Shown: positions 9,096 to 19,357, counted from the first letter of the stretch. The stretch is DNA of 64,000 nt from Leadbettera azotonutricia ZAS-9 (GCF_000214355.1 NC_015577.1:3525389-3589388), one strand, 5' to 3'. Program-made: numbers and translations. Notes: a model not told the origin generated them from the sequence alone.

Positions 9096-9124
9096 ATTAA
9101 ACCAAATCTTTGAGCTTTGGTCAA
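9096..9124 (-). promoter_or_regulatory. Sigma-70-type promoter for rpmJ-rpsM-rpsK-rpsD-rpoA-rplQ
   Basis: On the minus strand TTGACC (-35, 9119-9124) lies 17 bases from TTTAAT (-10, 9096-9101), 30-40 bases upstream of the rpmJ start. It sits in the 75-base secY-rpmJ gap, the largest gap in the spc/alpha block. An inverted repeat ACCAAA...TTTGGT (9101-9106 with 9116-9121) spans the spacer and touches both elements, so the promoter itself is palindromic. Confidence 0.7.
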
Positions 9125-9133
9125 TCTTCAATA

Positions 9134-10462
9134 CTACAGGTTCCGTCCCCTGAGCCGTCCCTTCCTTGTGAGTCCCTCGTGATGATGCATCTTGAGAAGG
9201 CCCTCCACCTGGCTCATGGTATCGAGGTCAACGCCTACCAGGATGAGGAGGGAAGTGCCGCCCATGAGGTACGAAATGGACGAAGGGAAGTTAAAGGCCC
9301 ATTGGATAAAGGTCGGTATAACCGCAATAAGGGCCAAATAAAGCGAACCGGGAAGCACGATGCGGTTGAGGATCTTGGTAAGATATTCCTCAATACGCTC
9401 GGACCTGATGCCCGGTATGGAACCGCCGTTCTCCCTAATGTTCTTGGCAATTTCTATGGGATTCAAGCTTACCTGGGTATAGAAATAGGCGAAGAATATG
9501 ATGAGAATCACGTACAGGACATTGTACAGGGGACCTCGGGGAGTCAAAACATTGGAAACCGCCGCCAGCCAAGGCACATTCCCGCCTATAGTCGAAGCTA
9601 TTTGCAGGGGGAAAGTGAGAATAGAGGAAGCAAAAATGACGGGAATAACCCCTGAAGGATTGATCTTGAAGGGGATATATGTATTCTGGGCGCCGTACAT
9701 GCGGCGGCCCACAACCCGTTTGGCATAGTTCACCTGAATCTTGCGCTGTCCCTGCTGCTCAAACACGACCAGCGCGACAACCGCCACGAACATCACAAAA
9801 ACTACGATGACGAACACCAGGTTGAGGTCTCCGCTCCGCACCCGCTGCATGAGCTCCCACAATGCTTGGGGCAGACGAGCCACGATGCCGGCGAAGATGA
9901 GAAGGGAAATGCCATTCCCGATGCCCCGCTGGGTGATCTGCTCACCTATCCACATGAGGAACATAGTTCCTGTGGTTACCGTGAGCATAGCGATAAGCGT
10001 AAAGGGCACGATATTCATGGAAAGGAGGTTTTCAACGCTCCTTGAAATGCTCTGGGCATACTGGGTCACGGCAAAGGACTGAATCAGGCTGACCACTATG
10101 GTTCCCATTCGCTGGTAGGACTGGATCTTCTTCCGACCCCCCTCTTCCTGGGAGATTTTCTTCAGCCTGGGAAACACGATGATGAGAAGCTGCATGATGA
10201 TGGACATGGAGATATAGGGCATGATCCCCAGCATGAACACAGAAAAGTTGGAAAAAGCGCCGCCGGCAAAGAAGTCGAGGTAGTCCACGATGGCGTTCCC
10301 CGAATTCGCCTGGGAAAGGAAATAAGCGTTCAGCTCCTGCACGTTGATCCCGGGTATGGGAAGCACCGCGCCGACCCTGAACACCACCAGCATCAGAGCA
10401 GTAAAGATGATGCGCTCCCTGAGTTCCTTTACCCTGAAGATACCGACTAATGGATTAGCCAT
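9134..10462 (-). CDS. secY: Protein translocase subunit SecY
   Basis: 442 residues with ten hydrophobic spans, the channel of the Sec translocon. Typical blocks are the N-terminal FRVGAVLPIPGIN, FNFSVFMLGIMPYISMSIIMQL, the plug/TM region, YAKRVVGRRMYGAQNTYIPFKINPSGVIPVIFA and the cytoplasmic loop GGSIPGIRSERIEEYL. The start overlaps rplO by eight bases, as in other spc operons. No adk, map or infA lies between secY and rpmJ, unlike Firmicutes. Confidence 0.98.
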   Translation of the reverse strand: MANPLVGIFRVKELRERIIFTALMLVVFRVGAVLPIPGINVQELNAYFLSQANSGNAIVDYLDFFAGGAFSNFSVFMLGIMPYISMSIIMQLLIIVFPRLKKISQEEGGRKKIQSYQRMGTIVVSLIQSFAVTQYAQSISRSVENLLSMNIVPFTLIAMLTVTTGTMFLMWIGEQITQRGIGNGISLLIFAGIVARLPQALWELMQRVRSGDLNLVFVIVVFVMFVAVVALVVFEQQGQRKIQVNYAKRVVGRRMYGAQNTYIPFKINPSGVIPVIFASSILTFPLQIASTIGGNVPWLAAVSNVLTPRGPLYNVLYVILIIFFAYFYTQVSLNPIEIAKNIRENGGSIPGIRSERIEEYLTKILNRIVLPGSLYLALIAVIPTFIQWAFNFPSSISYLMGGTSLLILVGVDLDTMSQVEGLLKMHHHEGLTRKGRLRGRNL

Positions 10463-10895
10463 CTATGGTTCCCTCGGCCTTAAGGATTTTTTCTTTGGCA
10501 GATGCGGAAATGTGGGCGATTTTGAAGCTGAGCTTCTTGGTGAGATCCCCGTCGCCGAGGATCTTGACCGGGCTGGCGCCCTTAACGAGGCCGCTCTTAA
10601 GGAGAGAAGCTTCGTCCACCGTATCGCCTGAGTCAAAACGTTTGTCAATCTCGCCCAGGTTAACCACCTGGTAAGTTTTCTTGAAAGGATAGTTTGAGAA
10701 GCCCCGGTGGGCCAAGCGCCGGTAGAGGGGCATCTGGCCGCCTTCGAACCCGACATAGGTCTTTCCACCCGAACGGGATTTCTGCCCTTTGTTGCCTTTT
10801 CCGGCAGTGGTACCACGGCCTGAGCCCTGGCCCCGTCCTATGATACGCTTCTTTTTATTGGCGCCCTCGGGGGCGTGCAAATTAAAATCGTGCAT
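10455..10895 (-). CDS. rplO: 50S ribosomal protein L15
   Basis: 146 residues. The N-terminal KRIIGRGQGSGRGTTAGKGNKGQKSRSGG and the GFEGGQMPLYRRLAHRGFSN block are diagnostic of L15, a late-assembling large-subunit protein. The start overlaps the rpmD stop by one base. The C-terminal domain (about 75-146) is normal. Confidence 0.97.
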   Translation of the reverse strand: MHDFNLHAPEGANKKKRIIGRGQGSGRGTTAGKGNKGQKSRSGGKTYVGFEGGQMPLYRRLAHRGFSNYPFKKTYQVVNLGEIDKRFDSGDTVDEASLLKSGLVKGASPVKILGDGDLTKKLSFKIAHISASAKEKILKAEGTIDG

Positions 10896-11077
10896 TACTT
10901 TATCTCCTCAACAGAGACCAAATGGGAAACAACCTTCACCATGCCGAGAATTGCGGAGCTTGCCTCCTGCTCGGAGGAAGATCCTATCTTCCGCAAACCC
11001 AGGGCGCGGACAGTGGCCCGCTGTTTGGGCAGGGATCCTATAACACTCTTGACGAGCTTAATCCGTATTTTTGCCAT
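10895..11077 (-). CDS. rpmD: 50S ribosomal protein L30
   Basis: 60 residues, the normal bacterial size. MAKIRIKLVKSVIGSLPKQRATVRALGLRKIGS is the L30 ferredoxin-like fold with its conserved K/R-rich turn. The open frame extends further upstream, but that part is antisense-like sequence inside rpsE. The ATG at 11077 gives the right length and lies one base from the rpsE stop. Confidence 0.97.
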   Translation of the reverse strand: MAKIRIKLVKSVIGSLPKQRATVRALGLRKIGSSSEQEASSAILGMVKVVSHLVSVEEIK

Positions 11078-11078
11078 A

Positions 11079-11660
11079 TTATCCCCAGAATTCCTTGAGG
11101 GACTTGCCCCGGTTTTTGGATACGCTTCTGGCATCCAGCATCTTGCTGATGCAGTCGAAGGTAGCCTTGACCACGTTATACTGGCTCGAAGCGCCAATGG
11201 ACTTTGAAAGCACATCCGTAACGCCCCCAGCTTCCATGATGGCCCGCACAGGGCCGCCGGCTATGATACCGGTTCCTGAACAAGCGGGCTTTAAAAGCAC
11301 CCGCGAAGCCTTGAACACCCCCTCGATTTCGTGGGGGATGGTCCCGTTCTTCACCGGGAGGAGGATGAGGTTCCTCTTGGCCCTGTCTATGCTCTTGCGT
11401 ATGGCTTCGGAAACATCGTTGGCCTTGCCGAAGCCGAAGCCCACTTTGCCCTTCCTGTCGCCAATGACGGTGAGTGCGGAGAAGGAGAACCTGCGCCCGC
11501 CCTTCACGACCTTGGCGGTACGGTTGAGCTTGACAAGCTTCTCAATGAATTCTTTTTCGGCGGCGTCCCGGTCGCGATCGCGGTTTCTGTCCCGTCCTCC
11601 GCCCCTGCGGCCATCGCCCCTGCCTTCTCTTCCTTCGTCTCTACCCTGCGCGTTTTCCAT
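11079..11660 (-). CDS. rpsE: 30S ribosomal protein S5 with charged N-terminal extension
   Basis: 193 residues. The dsRNA-binding domain [23 protein letters not shown] and the C-terminal [23 protein letters not shown] are standard for S5. Ahead of them about 35 residues alternate G, R, D and E, including an RDRDRD run, and are longer than in most bacteria and likely disordered. S5 takes part in decoding fidelity and helicase activity at the mRNA entry. Confidence 0.97.
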   Translation of the reverse strand: MENAQGRDEGREGRGDGRRGGGRDRNRDRDRDAAEKEFIEKLVKLNRTAKVVKGGRRFSFSALTVIGDRKGKVGFGFGKANDVSEAIRKSIDRAKRNLILLPVKNGTIPHEIEGVFKASRVLLKPACSGTGIIAGGPVRAIMEAGGVTDVLSKSIGASSQYNVVKATFDCISKMLDARSVSKNRGKSLKEFWG

Positions 11661-11668
11661 TCCGCCCC

Positions 11669-12031
11669 CTAAAACTGGATCCCGGCTTTGCGGACTCCAT
11701 CGGCCATGGCCTTAACCACGCCGTGATACAAATAGCCGTTCCTGTCGAACACGACTGTCTTGATATTCTTTTCGATAAGGCGTTTTCCCATGATTTCGCC
11801 AAGCTGGGAAGCGCCGGTTATATTCGGCTTGAGGGCCTTAAACTCTTTTTCCAGAGTGGAGACAGAAGCCAAAGTGTTGCCTTTGTCATCGTCGATGATC
11901 TGGATGGAGAGGTTCTTATTGCTCCTGAAGACGCTCATCCTCGGGCGCTCGGCAGTGCCCGAAACCGCCTTGCGGATATGGGTCTTCCTCTTAAGCCGTT
12001 TTCTGTCTTTCTCGACCATTTTTCGCAGCAT
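11669..12031 (-). CDS. rplR: 50S ribosomal protein L18
   Basis: 120 residues, 5S rRNA-binding protein. [37 protein letters not shown] and the final blocks [28 protein letters not shown] are diagnostic. It sits between rplF and rpsE with eight bases on either side. Confidence 0.97.
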   Translation of the reverse strand: MLRKMVEKDRKRLKRKTHIRKAVSGTAERPRMSVFRSNKNLSIQIIDDDKGNTLASVSTLEKEFKALKPNITGASQLGEIMGKRLIEKNIKTVVFDRNGYLYHGVVKAMADGVRKAGIQF

Positions 12032-12039
12032 GATTTACC

Positions 12040-12579
12040 CTATTTAACGCCGGACTTGCCGACTTTCCTTCTGATCTGTTCGTTGTCATAACGGATGCCC
12101 TTGCCCTTGTAAGGCTCAGGAAGCCGGAGCTTGCGGATCTGGGAGGCAAGTTCGCCCACCCTCTGCTTGTCGATGCCGGTAACTGTTACCCTGCCATTGG
12201 CATCGGCAGTTACGGTAAGGTCCCCGGGTATGCCCACGAAAATATCGCTGGAATAGCCGAGGCTCATCACCAGGAGCTTGCCCTGCACTTCGGCGCGGTA
12301 ACCCACACCGGTGATAAGGAGCACCTTGGTGAACCCTGTGGATACCCCGGTAACCATATTATTGAGGAGATTGCGGTACAGCCCATGAAAGGACTTGGTC
12401 TGCTTTTCCTCATTGGGCCGGCTGACAACGATTTCATCGCCTTTATCCTCAAACTGGATAATGGGATGGTACTTTTGAGTGAGCTTTCCCTTGGGGCCTT
12501 CGACTGTCATCACTTCGTTGGCGAAGCTGACTTTGACGCCCTTGGGGACTTTCACCGGTATTCTTCCTATACGCGACAT
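12040..12579 (-). CDS. rplF: 50S ribosomal protein L6
   Basis: 179 residues, with two repeated L6 domains. [15 protein letters not shown] opens the protein, and the second domain ends in [27 protein letters not shown], the universal L6 signature. L6 lies near the sarcin-ricin loop and factor-binding site. Confidence 0.98.
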   Translation of the reverse strand: MSRIGRIPVKVPKGVKVSFANEVMTVEGPKGKLTQKYHPIIQFEDKGDEIVVSRPNEEKQTKSFHGLYRNLLNNMVTGVSTGFTKVLLITGVGYRAEVQGKLLVMSLGYSSDIFVGIPGDLTVTADANGRVTVTGIDKQRVGELASQIRKLRLPEPYKGKGIRYDNEQIRRKVGKSGVK

Positions 12580-12591
12580 ACTTACAACCTC

Positions 12592-12990
12592 TTACCAGAC
12601 GGTACAGATTATTTCGCCGCCGACTTTCTTTTCGGCGGCCTTCTTGCCGGTGGTAACCCCCATCGAAGTTGAAACGATAAGGGTTCCGTAACCATTCAAC
12701 ACCCTGGGCATGGTTTTATAGCCCATATAAACCCGGCGTCCGGGTTTGGAAACTTTCTCTATGCCATGGATAATGGGGCCGGTCTTCTCATCGTATTTGA
12801 GGAAGACTCGGATCACATTGGCCCCTTCCTGGCTGGCCTTCTTGAAATTCTTGATATACCCTTCGGTCTTTAGGATCTTCACAATCTCAAGCTTGAGTTT
12901 GGAGGTGGGGATATCAACTTTTTCATGTCCTGCCATTCCGGCATTCCGGATTTTGGTCAGCATATCCGCAACGGGATCAGAAACGCTCAT
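12592..12990 (-). CDS. rpsH: 30S ribosomal protein S8
   Basis: 132 residues. The start [30 protein letters not shown] and the C-terminal [26 protein letters not shown] are diagnostic. S8 binds 16S helix 21 and in E. coli represses the spc operon; whether it does here cannot be read from sequence. Confidence 0.98.
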   Translation of the reverse strand: MSVSDPVADMLTKIRNAGMAGHEKVDIPTSKLKLEIVKILKTEGYIKNFKKASQEGANVIRVFLKYDEKTGPIIHGIEKVSKPGRRVYMGYKTMPRVLNGYGTLIVSTSMGVTTGKKAAEKKVGGEIICTVW

Positions 12991-12999
12991 CCTATTCTC

Positions 13000-13185
13000 C
13001 TACCAACTTGATTTTGTAACGCCGGGAATAAGTCCCTCGCTCGCCAATTTGCGGAAGCAGAGACGGCACATCTCAAATTTCCTTAAATAGCCCCGGGCCC
13101 TGCCGCAGATACGGCAGCGGTTGACTTTCCTGGTTTTATATTTAGGCGTCCTGAGCGCCTTAATAATCATCGCTTTTCTTGCCAT
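13000..13185 (-). CDS. rpsN: 30S ribosomal protein S14, zinc (type Z)
   Basis: 61 residues. The short zinc form is shown by the CxxC...CxxC pair ([20 protein letters not shown]). The chosen start gives [11 protein letters not shown], the usual N terminus. The open frame continues upstream but without family similarity. It sits between rplE and rpsH. Confidence 0.97.
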   Translation of the reverse strand: MARKAMIIKALRTPKYKTRKVNRCRICGRARGYLRKFEMCRLCFRKLASEGLIPGVTKSSW

Positions 13186-13195
13186 TAACTCCCCC

Positions 13196-13747
13196 TTATT
13201 TCCTGAAGGGCATGCCGAATTTGGTGAGGAAGGCCTTGGCCTCCGCATCTGTCTTCGCCGTCGTTACGATGGCGATATTCAATCCGGCTACGCGCTCTAT
13301 TTTATCGAAGTCTATTTCCGGGAAAATGATCTGCTCTATGATGCCCATGGAATAATTGCCATGCCCGTCAAAAGCGTTCTGGTTGATGCCCCTGAAGTCC
13401 TTGACACGGGGAAGGGCCACATTCACCAGCCTGTCCATGAATTCGTACATCATGGTTCCCCTCAAGGTTACCCTGGCGCCGATTTCCTGGCCTGCCCTGA
13501 TCTTGAAGTTTGCGATGCTCTTCCTGGCCTTGGTCTTTACGGCCTTTTGCCCGGTGATGAGGGTAAGGTCGTCTATGGCCGCGTCCAGAAGCTTCTTGTT
13601 CACCAGGGCCTCGCCCACGCCCATGCTCACCACAATCTTGTGGAGCCTGGGTATCTGCATGACCGATTTGTAGGAAAAATCCTTCAACATCTCGGGGGCT
13701 ATAGTATCCCGGTATATCTTCTTGAGCCGGGGTTCATAACCTTTCAT
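13196..13747 (-). CDS. rplE: 50S ribosomal protein L5
   Basis: 183 residues, 5S rRNA-binding. [39 protein letters not shown] and [25 protein letters not shown] are family hallmarks. The ATG at 13747 shares one base with the rplX stop (TAATG). An in-frame start six codons upstream is possible but less likely. Confidence 0.97.
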   Translation of the reverse strand: MKGYEPRLKKIYRDTIAPEMLKDFSYKSVMQIPRLHKIVVSMGVGEALVNKKLLDAAIDDLTLITGQKAVKTKARKSIANFKIRAGQEIGARVTLRGTMMYEFMDRLVNVALPRVKDFRGINQNAFDGHGNYSMGIIEQIIFPEIDFDKIERVAGLNIAIVTTAKTDAEAKAFLTKFGMPFRK

Positions 13748-14073
13748 TATAACGCCTCCCCGCATTTCCGGCAGACCCGTGTTTTGGTCTCGCCGCTGAT
13801 TTTATAGCCTATCCGGGTAGGTCCGCATTTTTTGCAGACCAAAGCCACATTGGAGATGTGGAGGGCCGCTTCGATTTCCACAATGCCGCCCCTGTCCTGC
13901 TGGTTCTTGCGCTTCTTCGCCTTTTTGACGATGTTGGCGCCTTCTACCACCACCCTGTCCTTGTCGCGGAGGATCTTGAGTATGCGCCCGCGCTTACCCT
14001 TGTCCTTGCCCGCGATAATCTCCACGGTGTCGTCTTTCTTCAGTTTAAATTTATGTTCCGCTGTTTCAGCCAT
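13747..14073 (-). CDS. rplX: 50S ribosomal protein L24
   Basis: 108 residues. The KOW motif [23 protein letters not shown] lies at the N terminus and the rest is the L24 extension. Two CxxC pairs at the end (CKKCG and CRKCG) could bind zinc, a feature seen in some but not all L24 proteins. L24 is one of the two assembly initiators of the 50S subunit. Confidence 0.97.
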   Translation of the reverse strand: MAETAEHKFKLKKDDTVEIIAGKDKGKRGRILKILRDKDRVVVEGANIVKKAKKRKNQQDRGGIVEIEAALHISNVALVCKKCGPTRIGYKISGETKTRVCRKCGEAL

Positions 14074-14082
14074 AATCCGCTC

Positions 14083-14454
14083 CTATAACACCTCAGGGGC
14101 CAGGGAAACGATCTTCATATAATCGCCCTTTTCCCGAAGCTCCCGGGCCACAGGCCCGAAGATACGCTTTCCCTTGGGGTTAAGCGCCGCGTCAATGATG
14201 ACACAGGCGTTATCGTCAAACCTGATGTAGGTTCCGTCAGAACGGCGGTACTCTTTGTGAGTTCTGACCACTACCGCTTTTTCCACGGTTCCTTTCTTGA
14301 TTGCCGAGGTAGGCAGGGCATCTTTGACGGCCACCACGATAATATCGCCAATGCTGGCATATTTCCGCTTGGAGCCGCCGAGAACTTTGATGCACTGTAC
14401 TATCTTGGCTCCTGAATTGTCCGCCACATTCAGGTAACTCTCTACTTGAATCAT
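14083..14454 (-). CDS. rplN: 50S ribosomal protein L14
   Basis: 123 residues, standard. [33 protein letters not shown] and the end [25 protein letters not shown] are unmistakable L14. It forms part of intersubunit bridges B5/B8. Confidence 0.98.
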   Translation of the reverse strand: MIQVESYLNVADNSGAKIVQCIKVLGGSKRKYASIGDIIVVAVKDALPTSAIKKGTVEKAVVVRTHKEYRRSDGTYIRFDDNACVIIDAALNPKGKRIFGPVARELREKGDYMKIVSLAPEVL

Positions 14455-14469
14455 TGCTCTTGAACTCCC

Positions 14470-14742
14470 TTATTTGGCGCGTTCCAGGATTTCCGCCAGC
14501 TTCCAGCACTTTTCCTTGCTGATAGGCCGGCATTCAACCACCCGTACCCTGTCGCCGATCTTGGCGTCATTTTTCTCGTCATGGGCCTTGACCTTCTTGG
14601 TCTTGACCACGTACTTCTTGTAGAGGGGATGGAGGGCCGTGGTCTGAATAGTCACCACAATGGTCTTGTCCATCTTGTCGCTCTTTACGATGCCTACAAA
14701 TTCCTTTTTGCCGCTTTTGGCCTGTGCTGCTTCTTCTGCCAC
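14470..14742 (-). CDS. rpsQ: 30S ribosomal protein S17
   Basis: 90 residues. GIVKSDKMDKTIVVTIQT...HPLYKKYVVKTKKVKAHDE and the end VRVVECRPISKEKCWKLAEILERAK are S17. A short Ala/Gln-rich N-terminal extension (about 12 residues) precedes the OB fold. Spaced three bases after rpmC. Confidence 0.97.
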   Translation of the reverse strand: MAEEAAQAKSGKKEFVGIVKSDKMDKTIVVTIQTTALHPLYKKYVVKTKKVKAHDEKNDAKIGDRVRVVECRPISKEKCWKLAEILERAK

Positions 14743-14745
14743 GGT

Positions 14746-14973
14746 TTACTCCTTTGCCCCGCCCTGCGGCAGAGCCTTGCCCTGCTGGGCGATCTCCTGC
14801 GCGCGGATAAGGGTGTTAAGCCGGGCGATCTGACGGCGGAGAGTCCGTTTTTGAAGGGGATTCTCCACATGCCCGATAATCATCTGGAACCGGAAATCAT
14901 GGTACTTCCGGTTGAGTTCTTCCCGCTTTACCTTAAGCTCGGGGAACGAAAGGTTCTTGAATGAATTCTTCAT
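14746..14973 (-). CDS. rpmC: 50S ribosomal protein L29
   Basis: 75 residues. A two-helix protein with KREELNRKYHDFRFQMIIGHVENPLQKRTLRRQIARLNTLI, the L29 signature. It sits by the polypeptide exit tunnel, where trigger factor and SRP dock. About ten residues longer than usual at the C terminus. Confidence 0.96.
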   Translation of the reverse strand: MKNSFKNLSFPELKVKREELNRKYHDFRFQMIIGHVENPLQKRTLRRQIARLNTLIRAQEIAQQGKALPQGGAKE

Positions 14974-14982
14974 TGCTATCCC

Positions 14983-15408
14983 CTAGGCTCCCAGTTCCAT
15001 ATCGGAACGGGCAACGAATTTGGATTTGATGGGTAGCTTCGCGCCGGCTAATTTCATGGCCTGTTCAGCCAGGGCCTTGTCGATGCCGCCCAATTCAAAC
15101 ATAACGGTTCCGGGTTTTACCACGGCTACCCAGTATTCGGGAGCGCCCTTGCCTTTGCCCATGCGGGTTTCAGCGGGCTTCTTCGAATAGGGCTTGTCCG
15201 GGTAAATCCTGATCCAGAGCTTGCCGCCCCTCTTGATGTGCCTGTTCATGGCAATACGGGCGGCTTCGATCTGCCTGTTGGTGATCCACATACGATCAAG
15301 GGAAACAAGGGCAAAATCGCCAAAGGCTATCGTGTTTCCCCGGGTGGCATTCCCGGGCATATTCCCGCGCTGTACTTTTCGATGCTTAACGCGCTTTGGG
15401 CTTAACAT
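14983..15408 (-). CDS. rplP: 50S ribosomal protein L16
   Basis: 141 residues. [58 protein letters not shown] and [18 protein letters not shown] are diagnostic. L16 helps place A-site tRNA. Two bases separate its start from the rpsC stop. Confidence 0.98.
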   Translation of the reverse strand: MLSPKRVKHRKVQRGNMPGNATRGNTIAFGDFALVSLDRMWITNRQIEAARIAMNRHIKRGGKLWIRIYPDKPYSKKPAETRMGKGKGAPEYWVAVVKPGTVMFELGGIDKALAEQAMKLAGAKLPIKSKFVARSDMELGA

Positions 15409-15410
15409 GG

Positions 15411-16118
15411 TTAATTACTCCTCCCGGGGAACCTGTCCCTTCGCTTGCGCACCAATGCGCCGGCGTCTTCTTTCTGTTCCTTGCCGTATTTCATGCCGTT
15501 GTACACCCAGACCTTGACGCCGATGGCGCCGAAAGTGGTGTGGGCTTCGGCAAAACCGTAATCGATATCCGCCCTGAGGGTGTGGAGGGGTATGCGCCCT
15601 TCCTTGGCTTCCTCGGTGCGGGACATTTCAGCGCCACCGAGGCGGCCCGAAAGCCTGATCTTCACGCCCTGGGCATTGCCCTTCTTGATGGCGTTCTGAA
15701 TGGCCTGTTTCATAGTGCGCCTGAACGAGGAACGGGCCAAAAGCTGACGAGCCACATTCTGGGCTATGATCTGGGAATTGGCATCGGCATTGCGGACTTC
15801 TTTTATCTTGATCTGCACTTTTTTGGAAACGTGCTTCTGGAGATCCGCTCCGATTTTTTCGATGTTCGCGCCTTTGACGCCGATGATGACGCCGGGGCGG
15901 GCAGTGTGAATGGTGATGATAATGCGCTGGGGGTGCCTGATAATTTCAAGCTCCGCAATATCCGCTCCCTTGGTCTCGGGCAAGTCCATGATGAACTTGC
16001 GGAGCCTGAGATCTTCGTGAAGGGTATCGGCATATTCTTTGGGATCCACATACCAGATGGATGCCCAGGTCTTATTGATTCCCAAGCGAAGCCCAATAGG
16101 GTTTACTTTCTGTCCCAT
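15411..16118 (-). CDS. rpsC: 30S ribosomal protein S3
   Basis: 235 residues. The KH domain ([19 protein letters not shown]) is followed by the C-terminal domain ([21 protein letters not shown]...[19 protein letters not shown]). S3 lines the mRNA entry tunnel and has helicase activity. The final 20 residues are basic. Confidence 0.98.
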   Translation of the reverse strand: MGQKVNPIGLRLGINKTWASIWYVDPKEYADTLHEDLRLRKFIMDLPETKGADIAELEIIRHPQRIIITIHTARPGVIIGVKGANIEKIGADLQKHVSKKVQIKIKEVRNADANSQIIAQNVARQLLARSSFRRTMKQAIQNAIKKGNAQGVKIRLSGRLGGAEMSRTEEAKEGRIPLHTLRADIDYGFAEAHTTFGAIGVKVWVYNGMKYGKEQKEDAGALVRKRRDRFPGRSN

Positions 16119-16487
16119 TTATTTCCCCGCCTTTGCAGTTTCGTCGATAACCACCGTGATATGGCACAAGCGTTTAAGGAGCATGTCGGCCCGGCCCCGT
16201 GCGCGGAACCATACCCGCTTCATGCGGGGGCCTTCGTCTATCATTATTTCCTTGACGTAAAGCATATCTTCTTCAAGCTGCTTGTTCTGGTTCAATGCGT
16301 TGGATGCGGCGGAAACCACGGTCTTCCGTATCAGCCTTGCGCCTTTGTGGGGCATATTCTCCAGAATGGAGACTGCCTCTGTATAGGGTTTCCGCCTGAT
16401 AAGGTCGGCCACAGGCCTGATCTTGAAAGGAGAAACGATGAGGTATTTGGTTACCGCTTTGTAGCCGCTCTTCTCTGTATTTGCCAT
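16119..16487 (-). CDS. rplV: 50S ribosomal protein L22
   Basis: 122 residues. The globular part KYLIVSPFKIRPVADLIRRKPYTEAVSIL and the hairpin region DEGPRMKRVWFRARGRADMLLKRLCHITVVI identify L22, which reaches into the exit tunnel and is a macrolide-resistance site. It directly abuts rpsC. Confidence 0.97.
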   Translation of the reverse strand: MANTEKSGYKAVTKYLIVSPFKIRPVADLIRRKPYTEAVSILENMPHKGARLIRKTVVSAASNALNQNKQLEEDMLYVKEIMIDEGPRMKRVWFRARGRADMLLKRLCHITVVIDETAKAGK

Positions 16488-16498
16488 TTTCCGCCCGC

Positions 16499-16780
16499 TT
16501 ACTTCGCTGCAGCCTTTTTGTCCGAACCGCCATGTCCCCGGAATATCCGGGTCGGTGAGAATTCGCCCAATTTATGGCCGACAAGATTTTCCGTGATATA
16601 CACGGGAATCCAGGTTTTTCCGTTATACACCGAGATAGTCCCTCCGACCATTTCGGGAATGATAGTTGAACAACGGGAATAGGTTTTAATCATCTTCCTT
16701 TCCCCGGACTTGCTCATATCCAGTACTTTTTTGTAGAGGCTCTTCTCAATGAAGGGCCCCTTCTTTATGGACCTTGACAC
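16499..16780 (-). CDS. rpsS: 30S ribosomal protein S19
   Basis: 93 residues. [18 protein letters not shown] and [30 protein letters not shown] are diagnostic. S19 forms the head with S13. Placed between rplB and rplV as in all S10 operons. Confidence 0.98.
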   Translation of the reverse strand: MSRSIKKGPFIEKSLYKKVLDMSKSGERKMIKTYSRCSTIIPEMVGGTISVYNGKTWIPVYITENLVGHKLGEFSPTRIFRGHGGSDKKAAAK

Positions 16781-16791
16781 CTTTTATACCC

Positions 16792-17619
<828 letters not shown>

Positions 17620-17625
17620 TTTCTC

Positions 17626-17913
17626 TTACACTCCCTCGAAGACGGAAATCTTCTCGTCTTTTGCCAGGCGGACTATGGCTTTTTTCCAAGTGGCGGTATA
17701 GCCGGCCTTGTAGCGCTGCCGCTTGGGCTTGCCTCCCACTACCATAGTGGTACAGGCGATAGGGTGCACATTGTAAAGCTTGCGCACCGCTTCCTTTATC
17801 TGGATCTTGGTAGCCCTGGGGTCCACCTTGAAAACATATTTGCCTTCTTCACGGAGCACATTGGCTTTTTCAGAAAGAACCGGCTCTATCAGGATCTGCT
17901 CGTAGTTGATCAT
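17626..17913 (-). CDS. rplW: 50S ribosomal protein L23
   Basis: 95 residues. ILIEPVLSEKANVLREEGKYVFKVDPRATKIQIKEAVRKLYNV is L23, the chaperone and SRP docking protein at the tunnel exit. Its start overlaps the rplD stop by four bases (ATGA). Confidence 0.98.
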   Translation of the reverse strand: MINYEQILIEPVLSEKANVLREEGKYVFKVDPRATKIQIKEAVRKLYNVHPIACTTMVVGGKPKRQRYKAGYTATWKKAIVRLAKDEKISVFEGV

Positions 17914-18608
17914 TCAGCGGCCCCCTCAGCTTTTTCAGCGGCGTAAAAATCGTTGAGCTTTTTTGCCGCGCTTTCGGTCATGATAATACTGCGGCCGTAA
18001 AAGAGGTCGTGGGCCCTGAGCCGGTTATGCGAAAGGAAGGAGAGCCAGGAAATATTGTTCCCCGCCTGCTTTATCATCCTGACCCCTGGCAATACTTCGG
18101 CCCTGTCATCTTTTTCGGTCTTGACATCCACTTCTTCGCCCCGAAGGACCAGTACAGTCCGCAAGCCGGGGCCAAAGTTTTTGAGAATCCCAAGGAGATC
18201 CTTGGTCTTTCCCGATTCGACCGTAAAGTCCTCGACGATCTTAAGCATATCGCTCTGGACCTTCAGGCTGAGAATGGTTTTAATAGCCAATTGCTTTGCC
18301 TTTTTAGGCATGGAATAGGAAAAATCCCGGGGCTTGGGGCCGAATACAACGCCGCCGCCGACCATGATGGGGGATTTTTTGTCGCCCCGACGGGCGCGGC
18401 CTGTACCCTTCTGCTTGTAAGGCTTGGCATTGGAACCGTGGACTTCGCCGCGATCCTTGGTGCTTGCATTACCCTGCCTCTTGTTCGCCAGTTCGTTATT
18501 GATGGCGTACCAGATCACATCCTCGTTGATGGGGAGACCGAAAACGGCATCCGCCAATTCGATGCTTCTGACTTCTTTTCCGCCAGTGGAATATACTTTA
18601 CAATTCAT
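17910..18608 (-). CDS. rplD: 50S ribosomal protein L4
   Basis: 232 residues. The extended loop [41 protein letters not shown], which reaches the exit tunnel, is intact. In enterobacteria L4 also attenuates its own operon through an RNA leader. That is relevant here because hairpins lie two genes upstream, between rpsJ and rplC. The C terminus has a short Ala/Glu-rich tail. Confidence 0.97.
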   Translation of the reverse strand: MNCKVYSTGGKEVRSIELADAVFGLPINEDVIWYAINNELANKRQGNASTKDRGEVHGSNAKPYKQKGTGRARRGDKKSPIMVGGGVVFGPKPRDFSYSMPKKAKQLAIKTILSLKVQSDMLKIVEDFTVESGKTKDLLGILKNFGPGLRTVLVLRGEEVDVKTEKDDRAEVLPGVRMIKQAGNNISWLSFLSHNRLRAHDLFYGRSIIMTESAAKKLNDFYAAEKAEGAAE

Positions 18609-18612
18609 TCCG

Positions 18613-19248
18613 TTACCTCTTCACCGCGGCTCTGACGACCACGAGGCCTTTATTTACCCCAGGAACCGCCCCGCGTATCATAACGAGATGCTTCTCGGTA
18701 TCCACCTTGATCACCTTGAGGCTCAAAACCGTGGTCTTTTCCCTGCCCATGCGACCGGGGAGTTTGACGTTCTTAAAGGTCTTGCCAGGATACGTTGACT
18801 GACCGGTGGAACCAGGTTCGCGGTGGAACTTGGAACCATGGGAGGCGCGGCCACCGGAAAAATTCCAGCGTTTTAAAACGCCCTGGAATCCTTTACCTTT
18901 GGAAACACCGCACACATCGACATAGCGGATACCTTCGAAGACTTCCGCCCCGAGGACATCCCCAACTGCCACTTCTTTTTCAAAATCCCTGAATTCCTTC
19001 ACCGTCTTTTTGGCGACGATGTTTTCCGGGAACTGTCCGGCATAAGGTTTGGACGTTTTGGGCTTGCCGTCTTTATCCAATTTTATGTCATCTATCCCGA
19101 GGAGCACGGCGTCATAGCCATCCTTTTCCCCGGTTTTCTGGGCAACAACCACGTTCGGATCGATGCGCACAACCGTTACAGGAACGAGATTGCCCACTTC
19201 GTCGAAGACCTGGGTCATACCCACTTTTCTGGCCATAAGACCTAACAT
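18613..19248 (-). CDS. rplC: 50S ribosomal protein L3
   Basis: 211 residues. LGLMARKVGMTQVFDEVGNLVPVTV opens the protein, and SHGSKFHREPGSTGQSTYPGKTFKNVKLPGRMG covers the Gln-methylation and W-finger region. The ATG has GGAG six bases upstream. It is separated from rpsJ by 124 bases holding three hairpins, an unusually long gap for this operon. Confidence 0.98.
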   Translation of the reverse strand: MLGLMARKVGMTQVFDEVGNLVPVTVVRIDPNVVVAQKTGEKDGYDAVLLGIDDIKLDKDGKPKTSKPYAGQFPENIVAKKTVKEFRDFEKEVAVGDVLGAEVFEGIRYVDVCGVSKGKGFQGVLKRWNFSGGRASHGSKFHREPGSTGQSTYPGKTFKNVKLPGRMGREKTTVLSLKVIKVDTEKHLVMIRGAVPGVNKGLVVVRAAVKR

Positions 19249-19299
19249 TGCTTACTCCAATTCATCGGCACGCTATCCCGGGTTCGGGGACCGTCTGCT

Positions 19300-19327
19300 G
19301 TTAAAAATCTGCAAGCAGATTTTTAAC
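19300..19327 (-). terminator. Perfect 13-bp hairpin upstream of rplC, terminator-like
   Basis: Arms at 19300-19312 and 19315-19327 are exact reverse complements (GTTAAAAATCTGC / GCAGATTTTTAAC) with a two-base centre. On the transcript the GC part (TCTGC/GCAGA) is followed by UUUUUAAC, which resembles an intrinsic terminator, yet it lies inside the S10 operon just before rplC. It could attenuate transcription or be an RNA processing site. Confidence 0.6.
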
Positions 19328-19328
19328 T

Positions 19329-19354
19329 TGGAGTTTTTCTAACGAAAAACTCCA
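19329..19354 (-). other. Perfect 11-bp hairpin between rpsJ and rplC
   Basis: TGGAGTTTTTC pairs exactly with GAAAAACTCCA around a four-base loop (19340-19343). It is separated from the neighbouring hairpin at 19300-19327 by one base, so coaxial stacking is possible. Middle member of a three-hairpin array. Confidence 0.65.
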
Positions 19355-19357
19355 CTA

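Noticed and set aside
15396-16682. 428-codon plus-strand frame across rpsC-rplV-rpsS
   Set aside because: Antisense to certain ribosomal genes; its openness follows their codon usage.
19261-19300. tRNA-like GGTTCGGGG segment
   Set aside because: No acceptor or anticodon arm can be built around it.
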